Shown: positions 36,447 to 46,143 of the stretch, one piece after another
Numbering within the stretch: position 1 is the first letter of the stretch
Layout of the letters: each line of letters opens with the position of its first letter
Assembly: GCF_001996165.1 (NCBI RefSeq)
Contig: NZ_MUFP01000003.1
Span: 117,532 to 174,587, forward strand
Direction: 5' to 3'
DNA length: 57,056 nucleotides
DNA from: Salinivibrio proteolyticus
Lineage (GTDB): Bacteria; Pseudomonadota; Gammaproteobacteria; Enterobacterales; Vibrionaceae
The notes under the pieces: model-generated
Databases searched by the model: none
Seen by the model: the letters and a program-made list of their open reading frames with translations, nothing else
Told to the model about the DNA's origin: nothing
Position numbers and translations under genes: made by a program

Positions 36447-37724
36447 TTATTTCGCCAAACTCAAGGCCTGCTCAAGGTCGGCAATGATGTCATCAATATG
36501 CTCAATGCCGACACAAAGACGGATCATTTCTGGTGTGACGCCGGCCGCGGCCTGCTCCTGCTCGTTTAACTGACGATGAGTGGTCGAAGCAGGATGACAC
36601 GCGAGCGACTTGGCATCGCCAATGTTCACCAGACGTTTAAATAAATTCAGTGCATCGTAAAAGCGCACACCCTCATCAAAGCCACCTTTCAAGCCAAACG
36701 ACAACAATGACGCGGGCAATCCACCGCGGATCAGCGTTTGGGCGCGAGAATAATGCGGATGCGTTTCAAGGCCGGCATAGTTCACCCACGCCACGGCAGG
36801 GTGATTGGCTAGGTAATCGGCCACGGCTTTGGCGTTCTCGCAATGGCGCTCCATTCGCAGGCTCAAGGTTTCTAACCCCTGCATCAACATAAAAGCATTC
36901 ATCGGTGAGAGTGCCGCGCCACTGTTACGTAGCGGCACCGTACGTGCGCGGGCAATAAATGCGGCTGGGCCAAAGGTCTCACTGTAAACCACGCCGTGAT
37001 AGGCCGGCTCCGGTTGTGAGAATTGCGGGAAGCGGGCTTGATGTGCCACCCAGTCAAAGGTGCCGCCATCGACAATCATACCGCCAAGGGTGGTGCCATG
37101 GCCGCCAATGTACTTGGTGAGTGAGTGCACCACGATATCGGCCCCATGCTCAATCGGTTTACACAAAACCGGTGTGGCCACGGTATTGTCGACCACCAAC
37201 GGGACCCCATGCGCATGGGCAACCTTGGCTAAGCCTTCAATGTCGGCGATATTACCGGCCGGGTTACCAATCGACTCGCAATACACCGCTTTAGTATTGG
37301 CATCGATCAGCGCCTCAATGGCACTGGCGTCGTCACTCGCGGCAAAACGCACCTCAATGCCTTGCTCAGGGAGCATGTGGGCAAACAAGGTATAGGTGCC
37401 ACCGTAAAGCTGTGGTGTGGCGACGATGTTATCACCGGCCTTGGCGAGGGTTTGAATCGCATAGGTGATGGCAGCCGCGCCGGCACTGACGCAAAGCCCC
37501 GCAATACCGCCTTCTAGTGCCGCCACGCGTTGTTCCAACACGTCGTTGGTCGGGTTCATTATCCGTGAGTAGATATTGCCCGGTACATCAAGATTGAACA
37601 GGTCAGCACCATGTTGGGCATTATCAAACTCGTAAGCGACGGTTTGATAAATGGGCGTTGCCACCGATTTGGTGGTGGGGTCGGTCTGGTAGCCGTGATG
37701 AATCGAGAGGGTTTCGTCTTTCAT
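36447..37724 (-). CDS. metY: O-acetylhomoserine aminocarboxypropyltransferase (O-acetylhomoserine sulfhydrylase)
   Basis: This PLP enzyme incorporates sulfide directly into O-acetylhomoserine to give homocysteine. The 425 residues (longer than MetB) fit MetY: TLSIHHGYQTDPTTKSVATP, YSRIMNPTNDVLEQRVAALEGG, LYGGTYTLF, VVDNTVATPVLCKP, and the PLP lysine in HSLTKYIGGHGTTLGG. Two routes to homocysteine (metB and metY) are therefore encoded in this window. No met box is obvious upstream. It is not part of the ppc-aphA neighbourhood I know from Vibrio cholerae, so it may be an insertion. The AAAGGA ribosome site is good. Confidence 0.92.
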   Translation of the reverse strand: MKDETLSIHHGYQTDPTTKSVATPIYQTVAYEFDNAQHGADLFNLDVPGNIYSRIMNPTNDVLEQRVAALEGGIAGLCVSAGAAAITYAIQTLAKAGDNIVATPQLYGGTYTLFAHMLPEQGIEVRFAASDDASAIEALIDANTKAVYCESIGNPAGNIADIEGLAKVAHAHGVPLVVDNTVATPVLCKPIEHGADIVVHSLTKYIGGHGTTLGGMIVDGGTFDWVAHQARFPQFSQPEPAYHGVVYSETFGPAAFIARARTVPLRNSGAALSPMNAFMLMQGLETLSLRMERHCENAKAVADYLANHPAVAWVNYAGLETHPHYSRAQTLIRGGLPASLLSFGLKGGFDEGVRFYDALNLFKRLVNIGDAKSLACHPASTTHRQLNEQEQAAAGVTPEMIRLCVGIEHIDDIIADLEQALSLAK

Positions 37725-37865
37725 GGCAATTCCTTTGCGTTGTTGGGTCGCGTCAGTGCGACCTTCAATAGTAATAATATTATCAATGCAACAGCAAGCA
37801 TTAGCTGCGGCTTTGCATAAAAAAGTCTGTGGTTAGGATTTCCTCAGCGTCGTCTGTGTGCCAAG

Positions 37866-37893
37866 ACAAAAAAGCCGCACCCTAGGGTACGGC
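37866..37893 (-). terminator. Terminator after ppc
   Basis: On the minus strand GCCGTACCC / GGGTGCGGC forms a stem with one G-T pair, and a run of T residues follows. It separates ppc from metY on the same strand. Confidence 0.75.
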
Positions 37894-37907
37894 TCTACTA
37901 TCAAGGA

Positions 37908-40541
37908 TTAACCGGTATTGCGCAGCCCCGCGGCAATTCCCGCAATGGAAATCATCAAGGCATCGTCGAGTGACTGATCGCCTTGTTCCGATTGCCGTGT
38001 ACGGTATAAAAGCTCGGCTTGCAGCATATTGAGCGGCTCGACATAAATATTACGTAAGCGAATCGCTTCAGCGCCCCACGGGTTTTGCTCCATCAGGTTA
38101 TCGCTATTTTCTACTGCCAGCACAACCTGAATATCTTGGCGTAATTGCTCACGTAAGGATTCACCTAGCGGCCAGAGGTTTTCATCGACCAAGCGCTGAT
38201 CATAGTACTTGGCAATGTCTAGGTTGGTTTTGGTAAACACCATTTCCAGCATCCCGAGACGGGTAGAGAAAAACGGCCATTCGCGACACATTTCTTCCAG
38301 TTGGGCTTTATGGCCTTTTGCAATGGCGTGATCGATAGCCTGTCCAGCCCCCAGCCAAGCTGGCAGCAATAAACGGTTTTGACTCCAGGCGAAAATCCAA
38401 GGAATTGCCCGTAAGCTTTCCACACCACCGTTGGGGTTACGTTTGGAAGGGCGCGATCCCAGTGGCAGTTTGCCTAACTCAAGCTCAGGCGTGGTGGAGC
38501 GGAAGTAAGGCACAAATTGCTCATGGCCGCGCACCACATCGCGGTAGGCTTGGCAGGAGATGTCACTTAAGGTGTCCATCAGCTGACGCCATTCTTGCTT
38601 AGGCTCTGGTGGTGGCAGCAAGTTCGCTTCCAAAATGGCGCTGGTGTAAAGGTTTAAGCTGTTGACGGCAACGTCGGGTAGCCCCAACTTAAAGCGGATC
38701 ATCTCGCCTTGTTCGGTCACCCGCAAACCGCCTTTTAAGCTGCGCGGAGGTTGTGAGAGCAATGCCGCATGCGCGGGTGCACCACCGCGACCTACGGTGC
38801 CACCACGACCGTGGAAAAGTACCAAGTCGACGCCTTGGTCATCGCATAAATTGACTAGCGCTTCCATGGCGCGATATTGCGCCCAACCGGCGGCCATCAC
38901 TCCAGCGTCTTTGGCGGAATCCGAGTAACCGATCATCACCATTTGGAAGTTCTGGGTAAAGCCTCGGTACCAATCAATGGCCAGCAGCTCACCAATCACT
39001 GCCTCGGCATTGTTCAGATCGTCCAAGGTTTCGAATAACGGGCACACGTCCATACGGAATGGACAACCGGCCTCTTGCAGCAATAGGTGGACAGCCAGCA
39101 CGTCGGAAGCGGTACGTGCCATCGAAATGACATAGGCGCCCAAGGCTTCACGCGGCTGCTCGGCAATCACTCGGCAAGTGTCGATCACCTCTTGGACGTC
39201 AGGCGAGGGTGACCAATCACGTGGCAACAACGGACGCTTAGACGCCAGCTCGCGGGTTAAGAAGGCTTGCTTGTCTTGCTCGCTCCATTGGGCGTAATCG
39301 CCCATCCCCAAATAACGGGTCACTTCTGAGAGCACATCGGCATGGCGGGTACTTTCTTGGCGAATATCGAGTTTGATCAGGTGCACGCCAAAGCATTGCA
39401 CGCAGCGGAGTAAGTCAAGCAATTTGCCGTCGGCAATAATGCCCATGCCACATTGATGGAGCGACTGGTAACACGCCAATAATGGTTGCCACAATTGCTG
39501 AGTATCGGTCAGGATCCCTTGTGAGGAGGCGCGTTCGCCTTTCAGTTTGGCGTCCAAATAGCTCAAGGTATGAGTTAGCTGGCTGCGCAAGGTTTTGAGG
39601 ATAGCGCGATACGGTTCGTGCGCCTCGCCGGCCATCTCACGCACAGTGTCATCACACTGTGTCATTGACAGTTCACTGATCAAATCCTGCACATCGCGCA
39701 AATACAAATCCGCTGCTTTCCAGCGTGATAACAGCATCACTTCACGGGTAACCTCGCTGGTGACATAGGGGTTACCGTCGCGGTCGCCGCCCATCCACGA
39801 GGAAATTTGTACCGGTTTGGCATCAATGGGTAAGTTGATATCGAGATGGCTTTCAAGCTGCTGATCAAATTGGCGTAAAAACGCCGGTACTGCTTGCCAC
39901 AGTGAATTTTCAATCACCGCGAAGCCCCATTTGGCTTCATCAAGTGGGGTAGGTCGCTCTTGGCGGATCACATCGGTGTGCCATGCTTGTGCAATCAACT
40001 GCTCAAGACGTTTCTCTGTTTTGGCACGCTCTGCCGCCCCCAAATGTTCACTGAGCTCTAACTTCGATAAGCACTTATTAATCTGCACCAAGTTATGAAT
40101 GGTGGTGCGGCGTGCGATTTCGGTCGGGTGAGCGGTCAGGACTAACTCAATTTTTAAATCGGCGATCGCTTGTTGCGCGTCATTGGCATTAATCTCACCT
40201 TGGCTGACACGGCGGAGTAAATCGTCGATAGCATCCGGGCTGCACTCCAGCGCGTCGCATTGACGCGAGACGGTGTGATATTGCTCGGCGATATTAGTCA
40301 GATTCAAAAATTGGCTAAAGGCGCGGGCGACCGGAAGCAGTTGGTCAGCCGGCAAGTTTTGCAGCACGGTTTTCAGCTTAGCATGATCGTCCTGATTGCC
40401 AGCGGCAGCCGATTTTGAGAGCTGACGAATTTCCTCAACTTTTTCTAAGAGTGCTGGACCATGGGCATCTTGGATGGTGTTACCCAGCAGACGGCCAAGC
40501 ATACTGACATTGCTTTTTAAGGCAGAGTACTTTTCGTTCAT
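37908..40541 (-). CDS. ppc: Phosphoenolpyruvate carboxylase
   Basis: This anaplerotic enzyme forms oxaloacetate from PEP and bicarbonate. The 877 residues (E. coli 883) begin [20 protein letters not shown]. Catalytic motifs: His138 in [59 protein letters not shown], the glycine-rich [14 protein letters not shown], and the C-terminal RNTG that contributes to the aspartate inhibitor site. ATG 40541 is chosen over an in-frame start 7 codons upstream because it matches the family N-terminus. Confidence 0.97.
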   Translation of the reverse strand: MNEKYSALKSNVSMLGRLLGNTIQDAHGPALLEKVEEIRQLSKSAAAGNQDDHAKLKTVLQNLPADQLLPVARAFSQFLNLTNIAEQYHTVSRQCDALECSPDAIDDLLRRVSQGEINANDAQQAIADLKIELVLTAHPTEIARRTTIHNLVQINKCLSKLELSEHLGAAERAKTEKRLEQLIAQAWHTDVIRQERPTPLDEAKWGFAVIENSLWQAVPAFLRQFDQQLESHLDINLPIDAKPVQISSWMGGDRDGNPYVTSEVTREVMLLSRWKAADLYLRDVQDLISELSMTQCDDTVREMAGEAHEPYRAILKTLRSQLTHTLSYLDAKLKGERASSQGILTDTQQLWQPLLACYQSLHQCGMGIIADGKLLDLLRCVQCFGVHLIKLDIRQESTRHADVLSEVTRYLGMGDYAQWSEQDKQAFLTRELASKRPLLPRDWSPSPDVQEVIDTCRVIAEQPREALGAYVISMARTASDVLAVHLLLQEAGCPFRMDVCPLFETLDDLNNAEAVIGELLAIDWYRGFTQNFQMVMIGYSDSAKDAGVMAAGWAQYRAMEALVNLCDDQGVDLVLFHGRGGTVGRGGAPAHAALLSQPPRSLKGGLRVTEQGEMIRFKLGLPDVAVNSLNLYTSAILEANLLPPPEPKQEWRQLMDTLSDISCQAYRDVVRGHEQFVPYFRSTTPELELGKLPLGSRPSKRNPNGGVESLRAIPWIFAWSQNRLLLPAWLGAGQAIDHAIAKGHKAQLEEMCREWPFFSTRLGMLEMVFTKTNLDIAKYYDQRLVDENLWPLGESLREQLRQDIQVVLAVENSDNLMEQNPWGAEAIRLRNIYVEPLNMLQAELLYRTRQSEQGDQSLDDALMISIAGIAAGLRNTG

Positions 40542-40592
40542 AGCGTATCCATTCTGTAACAAAGTTACATCCTACTGTGACTGTAAAGAACC

Positions 40593-40622
40593 AATCTAGC
40601 GAATATTGCGCGATCGGGTCAA
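40593..40622 (-). promoter_or_regulatory. Probable sigma-70 promoter of ppc
   Basis: On the minus strand TTGACC (40622-40617) and TAGATT (40598-40593) are separated by 18 bases, giving a leader of about 45 bases before the ppc ATG. Confidence 0.55.
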
Positions 40623-40679
40623 CTTAACCGCAAATTAGCGCGAAAACTGGCCACCGGATTTGATGCTTATCATAGCACC

Positions 40680-40716
40680 ACCCTAAAAGCTGAAAAAAAG
40701 TTTCAGCTTTTAGGGT
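40680..40716. repeat. Perfect 16-bp inverted repeat in the ppc-argC intergenic region
   Basis: The arms ACCCTAAAAGCTGAAA (40680-40695) and TTTCAGCTTTTAGGGT (40701-40716) flank a 5-base AAAAG loop. No T-run follows on either strand, so it is not an ordinary terminator. It occupies the position where Vibrio carries argE. Confidence 0.85.
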
Positions 40717-40860
40717 TGCCAGCCCTCCGAGGGTTTCTCCGCGCCCGCTATATCGCGACTTTCTCGTGAATGGCGACAGGGTGATTTGCATGATTAGATA
40801 GAATTATTGCTCTTTTATGAATGAATATACATAAAAAGTGGCTTTTTACGCTTTTAGGAC

Positions 40861-40889
40861 TTGACGTCCAAACGGGAATGCGATAAAAA
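40861..40889 (+). promoter_or_regulatory. Probable sigma-70 promoter of the arg operon
   Basis: TTGACG at 40861-40866 and TAAAAA at 40884-40889 are spaced by 17 bases. The -10 element overlaps the first ARG box, so bound ArgR would block RNA polymerase. Transcription would start near 40896. Confidence 0.6.
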
Positions 40890-40923
40890 ATAACCATTCA
40901 CTATTTATGAATAAAAATATCCT
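40885..40923 (+). promoter_or_regulatory. Tandem ARG boxes (ArgR operator) upstream of argC
   Basis: Two 18-bp sites fit the ArgR consensus wnTnAATwwwwATTnAnw: 40885-40902 (ATTCACT right half intact, left half partial) and 40906-40923 (TATGAAT left half intact, right half partial). They are separated by exactly 3 bp, the spacing used by hexameric ArgR. A further single-box-like sequence lies at 40816-40833. Confidence 0.75.
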
Positions 40924-40936
40924 TGAGAGTTGACCC

Positions 40937-40987
40937 ATGATGCCACTCGCCACCAAATACAACGCCCTTTCTGCTCGACGACGCTAG
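40937..40987 (+). CDS. Putative arginine leader peptide upstream of argC
   Basis: A 16-codon frame reads MMPLATKYNALSARRR and then TAG. GAGAG lies 7 bases before the first ATG, a usable ribosome site, and the predicted arg transcript starts about 40 bases upstream. The last three codons before the stop are CGA, CGA, CGC, all arginine; CGA is slowly decoded in many gammaproteobacteria and consecutive CGA codons stall ribosomes. Two hairpins follow before argC. The arrangement resembles amino-acid leader peptides (his, trp, leu), where pausing at codons for the pathway product controls the genes behind. No similarity to a known peptide is claimed; the function is inferred from codons and position. 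Confidence 0.55.
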   Translation: MMPLATKYNALSARRR

Positions 40988-40995
40988 CCTGCCTT

Positions 40996-41040
40996 GCGTG
41001 GCTATTGGCTACGCCCTCGATACTCTGCTGCACCGCAGCA
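40996..41040 (+). promoter_or_regulatory. Leader hairpins between the arginine peptide and argC (putative attenuator)
   Basis: Hairpin 1 (40996-41014) pairs GCGTGGC with GCTACGC (one G-T pair) around a 5-base loop. Hairpin 2 (41026-41040) pairs TGCTGC with GCAGCA around 3 bases. TAGCC at 40985-40989, which includes the leader stop codon, could instead pair with GGCTA at 41007-41011 and break hairpin 1. No T-run follows, so any control would be Rho-dependent, translational or by mRNA stability, not a classical intrinsic attenuator. Confidence 0.4.
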
Positions 41041-41070
41041 CACCGTAAACACCCATAAAGAGAGACACCC

Positions 41071-42081
41071 ATGACCCTTAACACCATTATTGTCGGTGCC
41101 AGTGGCTACACAGGAGCCGAGCTTGTCGCCCTTGTCCATCGCCATCCGCAACTGCACTTGGCCGGTTTATATGTCTCGGCAGGCAGTGAAGACGCTAATC
41201 GTCCTGTGAGCGCGTTGCACGGTCAACTGCGTGGCGTGGTGGATATGCCACTGATGCCTTTGACCTCGCCACAGGATTTGGCCAAGCAAGCCGATGTGGT
41301 GTTTTTAGCCACTGCGCATGCGGTTAGTCATGAATTGGCGCCGATTTTTCTGGCTCAAGGTTGCGTGGTGTTTGATTTGTCGGGGGCGTATCGGGTCAAT
41401 CAAGCGGATTTTTATCCTACCAATTACGGCTTTTCGCACCAGTCACCGGCATGGCTGGCGCAAGCCGTGTATGGCTTGGCGGAGTGGCAACAGGAAGCAT
41501 TATCTGCAGCGCAGCTGGTAGCCGTGCCGGGATGTTACCCGACCGCCAGCCAATTAGCGCTCAAACCTGTGCTGGATGCAGGCTTGTTGGATAAACAAAT
41601 GTGGCCGGTGATCAATGCCACCAGTGGCGTAACGGGCGCGGGGCGAAAAGCGAGCCTGACCAATAGTTTTTGCGAAGTGAGCCTGCATGCCTACGGGGTG
41701 TTTTCTCACCGTCATCAGCCAGAGATTGCCGCACACCTAGATACGCCGGTGATTTTCACCCCACACCTTGGCAGTTACAAACGCGGCATTCTTGCCACCA
41801 TTACCGCCAAATTAGCGCCAGGTGCTAGTGAGGCCGAGGTGGGGCAGGTACTGAACCAGGCTTATCAAGATGCGCCGCTGGTACGGGTACTTCCTGCCGG
41901 TGAGGTGGCCAAGCTGCAAGCGGTGCAACATACCGGCTTTTGCGATATTGGCTATCAGGCCGCGCATGGGCATCTGATCCTTACCAGTGCGATCGATAAC
42001 TTACTTAAAGGCGCGGCCAGCCAAGCCGTGCAGTGTTTAAACCTTAAGTTTGGCTTTGCCGAAACCACAGCGATTGTCTAG
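41071..42081 (+). CDS. argC: N-acetyl-gamma-glutamyl-phosphate reductase
   Basis: This NADPH enzyme is the third step of arginine synthesis. The 336 residues begin [21 protein letters not shown] with the dinucleotide motif. The catalytic Cys is in [15 protein letters not shown], followed by the conserved [11 protein letters not shown] and [11 protein letters not shown]. It is the first gene of argC-argB-argG-argH, with 9-54 bases between genes. AGAGAG upstream is the ribosome site. ARG boxes and a possible arginine leader precede it. Confidence 0.96.
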   Translation: MTLNTIIVGASGYTGAELVALVHRHPQLHLAGLYVSAGSEDANRPVSALHGQLRGVVDMPLMPLTSPQDLAKQADVVFLATAHAVSHELAPIFLAQGCVVFDLSGAYRVNQADFYPTNYGFSHQSPAWLAQAVYGLAEWQQEALSAAQLVAVPGCYPTASQLALKPVLDAGLLDKQMWPVINATSGVTGAGRKASLTNSFCEVSLHAYGVFSHRHQPEIAAHLDTPVIFTPHLGSYKRGILATITAKLAPGASEAEVGQVLNQAYQDAPLVRVLPAGEVAKLQAVQHTGFCDIGYQAAHGHLILTSAIDNLLKGAASQAVQCLNLKFGFAETTAIV

Positions 42082-42090
42082 GAGAAACGG

Positions 42091-42870
42091 ATGAAAACGC
42101 CATTAGTGATTAAATTAGGCGGCGCAGCACTGAGCTGCAGCGAGACCCTCGCCAAGGTTTTCGGCGCGATGAACACCTATCGCAGTGAGGCTGAGCGCCC
42201 GCTAGTGCTGGTGCACGGTGGCGGCTACTTGGTTGATCAACTGCTGAAAAAACTCGCCCTCACCAGTGTGAAAAAACAAGGCTTGCGGGTCACGCCAGCC
42301 GACCAGATTGATTATGTCACCGGTGCTTTAGCTGGCACGGCCAATAAGCTGCTGTTAGCTGAGGCGCGTAAGGCGAAGATTAAAAGCTGTGGCTTGAGCT
42401 TGGCCGATGGCGGCTTGTGTCAGGTCAGCCAACTGGACCCCGAGCTTGGGGCAGTGGGGGAAGCCAGCGCCGGTGATCCGAGTCTGCTGCAAGCGGTACT
42501 GGCCGCGGATTGTGTTCCTATTATTAGCTCGATTGGCATCAGTGACCAAGGTGAGCTGATGAACGTCAATGCCGACCAAGCGGCGGTAGCGGTGGCAACC
42601 ACTCTCGGGGCGGAGCTGGTGTTGCTGTCGGATGTCAGCGGCGTGTTAGACGGCAAAGGGCACTTGCTGCCTTGCCTCACCGAGTTAGATGCGCAGCACT
42701 TAATGGAAAAAGGCGTGATCACCGATGGCATGGTGGTCAAGGTCAACGCGGCGTTTGCCGCTGCCCGTGAACTGGGTAAACCAGTGGAGATTGCCACCTG
42801 GCGTTACCCAGAAAAACTCACGCAATTATTCGATGGCCAGCAAATCGGCACCCGGTTTAGCGCCAGTTAA
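42091..42870 (+). CDS. argB: Acetylglutamate kinase
   Basis: ArgB phosphorylates N-acetylglutamate in arginine synthesis. The 259 residues (E. coli 257-258) carry [11 protein letters not shown] at the N-terminus, [48 protein letters not shown] and [14 protein letters not shown]. These are the amino-acid kinase family nucleotide and substrate motifs. The short length without an N-terminal extension suggests the non-allosteric, E. coli-like dimer. It lies 9 bases after argC. Confidence 0.96.
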   Translation: MKTPLVIKLGGAALSCSETLAKVFGAMNTYRSEAERPLVLVHGGGYLVDQLLKKLALTSVKKQGLRVTPADQIDYVTGALAGTANKLLLAEARKAKIKSCGLSLADGGLCQVSQLDPELGAVGEASAGDPSLLQAVLAADCVPIISSIGISDQGELMNVNADQAAVAVATTLGAELVLLSDVSGVLDGKGHLLPCLTELDAQHLMEKGVITDGMVVKVNAAFAAARELGKPVEIATWRYPEKLTQLFDGQQIGTRFSAS

Positions 42871-42924
42871 TTAGACGTATAACGACGCGACGACACCGTC
42901 GATTTAGGATTTAAGGAGAGCAAG

Positions 42925-44136
42925 ATGAGCAAGGTAAATAAAGTTGTACTGGCCTATTCGGGTGGATTGGATACCTCGGCCATCATTCCGTGGCTAAAAG
43001 AGAACTATGACTGTGAGGTGGTGGCCTTTGTTGCCGACGTCGGTCAAGGCGAACAAGAGCTCGAAGGCATTGAGCAAAAAGCGCTCGCTTCCGGGGCATC
43101 CCAGTGTTTTATCGCCGATCTGAAACACGAAATGGTGGCGGAGTATATTTACCCCAGCCTGAAAACCGGTGCGGTGTATGAGGGCAAATACCTTCTAGGT
43201 ACCTCGATGGCGCGTCCGATCATTGCCAAAGCGCAGGTCGAGTGCGCCCTAGAGGTTGGAGCGGATGCACTTTGCCACGGCTGTACCGGCAAGGGGAACG
43301 ATCAAGTCCGTTTTGAGAGCACCTTCTCCGCGTTGGCGCCGCAACTGAAAGTGATTGCGCCGTGGCGGGAGTGGGATCTTACCAGTCGTGAAGCCTTGCT
43401 CGATTACTTGGCCGCCCGTGACATTCCTTGTACGGCGAGCCTTGAGAAAATTTATTCACGTGATGCCAATGCTTGGCACGTTTCGACCGAAGGCGGTGTG
43501 CTGGAAGATACTTGGACCGCGGCCAACCAAGATTGCTGGGTATGGACAGTGGCACCGGAAGAGGCGCCCAATACGCCTGAGTTTGTCACCTTGGGAGTAC
43601 AAAGCGGAGAGGTGGTCTCGGTCGATGGTAAGTCCATGTCGCCTTATGACGTGCTGACGCTGCTGAACGACAAAGGCGCCCAGCATGGCGTGGGACGGAT
43701 TGATATTGTTGAGAACCGTTTGGTGGGGATGAAATCCCGCGGCTGTTATGAAACCCCAGGTGGCACCATCATCATGGAAGCGCTGCGTGGTGTTGAGCAA
43801 TTGGTGCTGGATAAAGAGAGTTATCAGTTCCGTGAGGAGCTCGGTTTAAAAGCGTCTCACCTGATTTATGATGGTCGTTGGTTTACCCCGCTTTGCCAGT
43901 CCATTCTTGCCGCGGCCAATTCTCTTGCCGCGCCGGTATCGGGCGAGGTGGTGGTCAAGCTCTATAAAGGGCAAGCGACTGTGATCCAAAAGCGTTCAAC
44001 CAATAGCCTGTACTCGGAAGACTTTGCCACCTTTGGTGATGATGATGTCTACGATCACAGCCATGCCGAAGGTTTTATCCGTTTGTATTCGCTGTCGAGC
44101 CGGATTCGGACGCTGAACAAACAAAAACAATCCTAA
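42925..44136 (+). CDS. argG: Argininosuccinate synthase
   Basis: ArgG condenses citrulline and aspartate with ATP. The 403-residue product is the shorter bacterial type: [18 protein letters not shown] (P-loop), [32 protein letters not shown], and [14 protein letters not shown]. It is in the arg operon between argB and argH, with AAGGAG upstream. It resembles the type in Vibrio and many other bacteria, not the longer E. coli form (about 447 residues). Confidence 0.96.
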   Translation: MSKVNKVVLAYSGGLDTSAIIPWLKENYDCEVVAFVADVGQGEQELEGIEQKALASGASQCFIADLKHEMVAEYIYPSLKTGAVYEGKYLLGTSMARPIIAKAQVECALEVGADALCHGCTGKGNDQVRFESTFSALAPQLKVIAPWREWDLTSREALLDYLAARDIPCTASLEKIYSRDANAWHVSTEGGVLEDTWTAANQDCWVWTVAPEEAPNTPEFVTLGVQSGEVVSVDGKSMSPYDVLTLLNDKGAQHGVGRIDIVENRLVGMKSRGCYETPGGTIIMEALRGVEQLVLDKESYQFREELGLKASHLIYDGRWFTPLCQSILAAANSLAAPVSGEVVVKLYKGQATVIQKRSTNSLYSEDFATFGDDDVYDHSHAEGFIRLYSLSSRIRTLNKQKQS

Positions 44137-44170
44137 TTAAAATGCATCGTGAGCAGTAAGGAGAGACAGC

Positions 44171-46051
44171 ATGGCATTATGGGGCGGACGCTTTAGTCAG
44201 GCAGCAGACAAACGGTTTCAAGCGTTTAACGATTCACTGCGCTTTGACTATCGCCTAGCAGAGCAAGACATTGTGGGCTCCATTGCTTGGTCCAAAGCCT
44301 TGCGTTCGGTGGGCGTGCTGAGTGATAACGAGCAACAGCAATTGGAGCTCGCGCTCAATGAGCTCAAGCTGTCGGTGATGGAAAACCCAAAGCAAATCTT
44401 ACGCTCAGAGGCTGAAGACATTCACAGCTGGGTCGAGCAGCAACTGATCGACAAAGTCGGGGATTTGGGCAAAAAGCTGCACACCGGACGCTCGCGTAAC
44501 GATCAGGTCGCTACGGATCTCAAGCTCTGGTGTCGCCAACAAGGCCAGCAAATCTTGCTGTCTCTCGACAAGCTTCAGCAGCAGCTGGTGGATGTGGCCA
44601 GCCAACACCATGATACCGTGCTGCCCGGCTATACCCACTTGCAGCGTGCGCAGCCAGTGACCTTTGCCCATTGGTGTTTGGCCTATCTGGAGATGTTTGA
44701 GCGCGACACCACCCGCTTACAAGATGCGCTTAATCGTCTTGATACCTGTCCGTTAGGATCCGGCGCGCTGGCGGGCACGGCGTACCCGATTGATCGCGAT
44801 GCCTTGGCGCAACAACTGGGCTTTGAACGGGCCACCCGTAATAGCCTTGACTCAGTCTCAGACCGTGATCATGTGATGGAGATGCTGTCTGCGGCGTCGA
44901 TATCAATGCTGCATTTATCACGGATGGCCGAAGATATGATCTTCTATAACTCGGGCGAATCCGGGTTTATCGAGCTGGCCGATACGGTGACGTCAGGCTC
45001 CTCGCTGATGCCACAAAAGAAAAACCCCGATGCGCTAGAGCTTATCCGCGGTAAAACCGGCCGCGTCTATGGCACCTTGTCGGCGATGATGATGACGGTG
45101 AAAGCCTTGCCACTGGCCTATAACAAGGATATGCAAGAAGATAAGGAAGGGCTCTTCGATGCCATGGACACTTGGCATGATTGCTTGGATATGGCCGCCT
45201 TGTGTTTTGAAGGTATCACCATTCACAAAGATAAAACCTTGCAGGCGGCGCAGCAAGGTCATGCCAACGCCACCGAGCTCGCGGATTATTTGGTGAGCAA
45301 AGGGATCCCGTTCCGTGAAGCACACCATATTGTGGGCGTGGCGGTGGTATCCGCCATTGAGCAAGGTTGTGCATTAGAAGCGCTGCCGCTTGCCACCTTG
45401 CAGCAATTCTCACCAGTGATTGAAGACGATGTGTATGCGATGCTCACGATTGAATCCTGCTTGGCCCAACGTCGGGCGCTGGGTGGGGTGGCGCCCGAGC
45501 AGGTCAGCTTTGCCATTCAAGAGGCGCAAAAGCGTTTAGATAAGCGCTTTACCCCCAAAGTCACGGTGCGCTCGGCAAGGCTCACTGACCTCGATACCAT
45601 CGAAGGCATGGTGGTGTATTGGGCAAAATTGGGGGAGAACTTACCTCGTGATCGCCATGAATTGGTGCGTAATATCGGCCTATTTGCGGTATCCGAGCAT
45701 CAAGGCGATCTCACCGGCTGCGGATCGCTGTATATTTACGACTCAGGACTTGCAGAAATCCGCTCCTTAGGGGTTGAAGCAGGCTGGCAGCGCCAAGGTC
45801 ACGGTACCGCGCTGATGATGCACTTGATTAAAAAAGCCAAGCAAATGGCGATTGAGCAAGTCTTTGTCCTCACCCGAGTGCCCGAGTTTTTCACTCAATT
45901 AGGCTTTACCCCGGTGTCGAAATCGCAACTGCCTGAGAAAGTGATGAAAGATTGTGAAATCTGTCCGCGCTTTCACGCCTGTGACGAAGTGGCACTGACC
46001 TATAACATTGCCGGGCCAGCCACGATTTCGACCTTCTCTACGCTGGAGTAG
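44171..46051 (+). CDS. argH: Argininosuccinate lyase fused to an N-acetylglutamate synthase-like GNAT domain
   Basis: The 626-residue fusion has an argininosuccinate lyase part (about 1-455: [47 protein letters not shown], signature [19 protein letters not shown]). The C-terminal GNAT acetyltransferase domain (about 460-620) contains [16 protein letters not shown], the acetyl-CoA loop [28 protein letters not shown], and [12 protein letters not shown] typical of the short ArgA. Such ArgH(A) fusions are known in Vibrio, Moritella and relatives. The C-terminal part would make N-acetylglutamate, the first step, so this operon encodes the pathway's start and end but not argE, argD or argF. Confidence 0.94.
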   Translation: MALWGGRFSQAADKRFQAFNDSLRFDYRLAEQDIVGSIAWSKALRSVGVLSDNEQQQLELALNELKLSVMENPKQILRSEAEDIHSWVEQQLIDKVGDLGKKLHTGRSRNDQVATDLKLWCRQQGQQILLSLDKLQQQLVDVASQHHDTVLPGYTHLQRAQPVTFAHWCLAYLEMFERDTTRLQDALNRLDTCPLGSGALAGTAYPIDRDALAQQLGFERATRNSLDSVSDRDHVMEMLSAASISMLHLSRMAEDMIFYNSGESGFIELADTVTSGSSLMPQKKNPDALELIRGKTGRVYGTLSAMMMTVKALPLAYNKDMQEDKEGLFDAMDTWHDCLDMAALCFEGITIHKDKTLQAAQQGHANATELADYLVSKGIPFREAHHIVGVAVVSAIEQGCALEALPLATLQQFSPVIEDDVYAMLTIESCLAQRRALGGVAPEQVSFAIQEAQKRLDKRFTPKVTVRSARLTDLDTIEGMVVYWAKLGENLPRDRHELVRNIGLFAVSEHQGDLTGCGSLYIYDSGLAEIRSLGVEAGWQRQGHGTALMMHLIKKAKQMAIEQVFVLTRVPEFFTQLGFTPVSKSQLPEKVMKDCEICPRFHACDEVALTYNIAGPATISTFSTLE

Positions 46052-46102
46052 GGTGACATCGTCTATTGCCTGACGCTATCAGCGTCGTCGTTATCCCTCC
46101 TT

Positions 46103-46135
46103 AAGGCTGTGTGCTGACTAAGTCGCAGCCTTTTT
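46103..46135 (+). terminator. Terminator after argH
   Basis: The stem AAGGCTGTG / CGCAGCCTT (one G-T pair) with a 12-14-base loop is followed by five T residues. Confidence 0.78.
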
Positions 46136-46143
46136 ACCTATCG

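Noticed and set aside
40861-40876. Met-box-like TGACGTCC near argC
   Set aside because: It is a single partial box without tandem repeats, explained as the -35 region of the arg promoter; MetJ needs at least two adjacent boxes.
40905-41087. A 60-codon minus-strand frame opposite the arginine leader
   Set aside because: It has no similarity or ribosome site; the plus-strand leader is supported by promoter, operator and codons.
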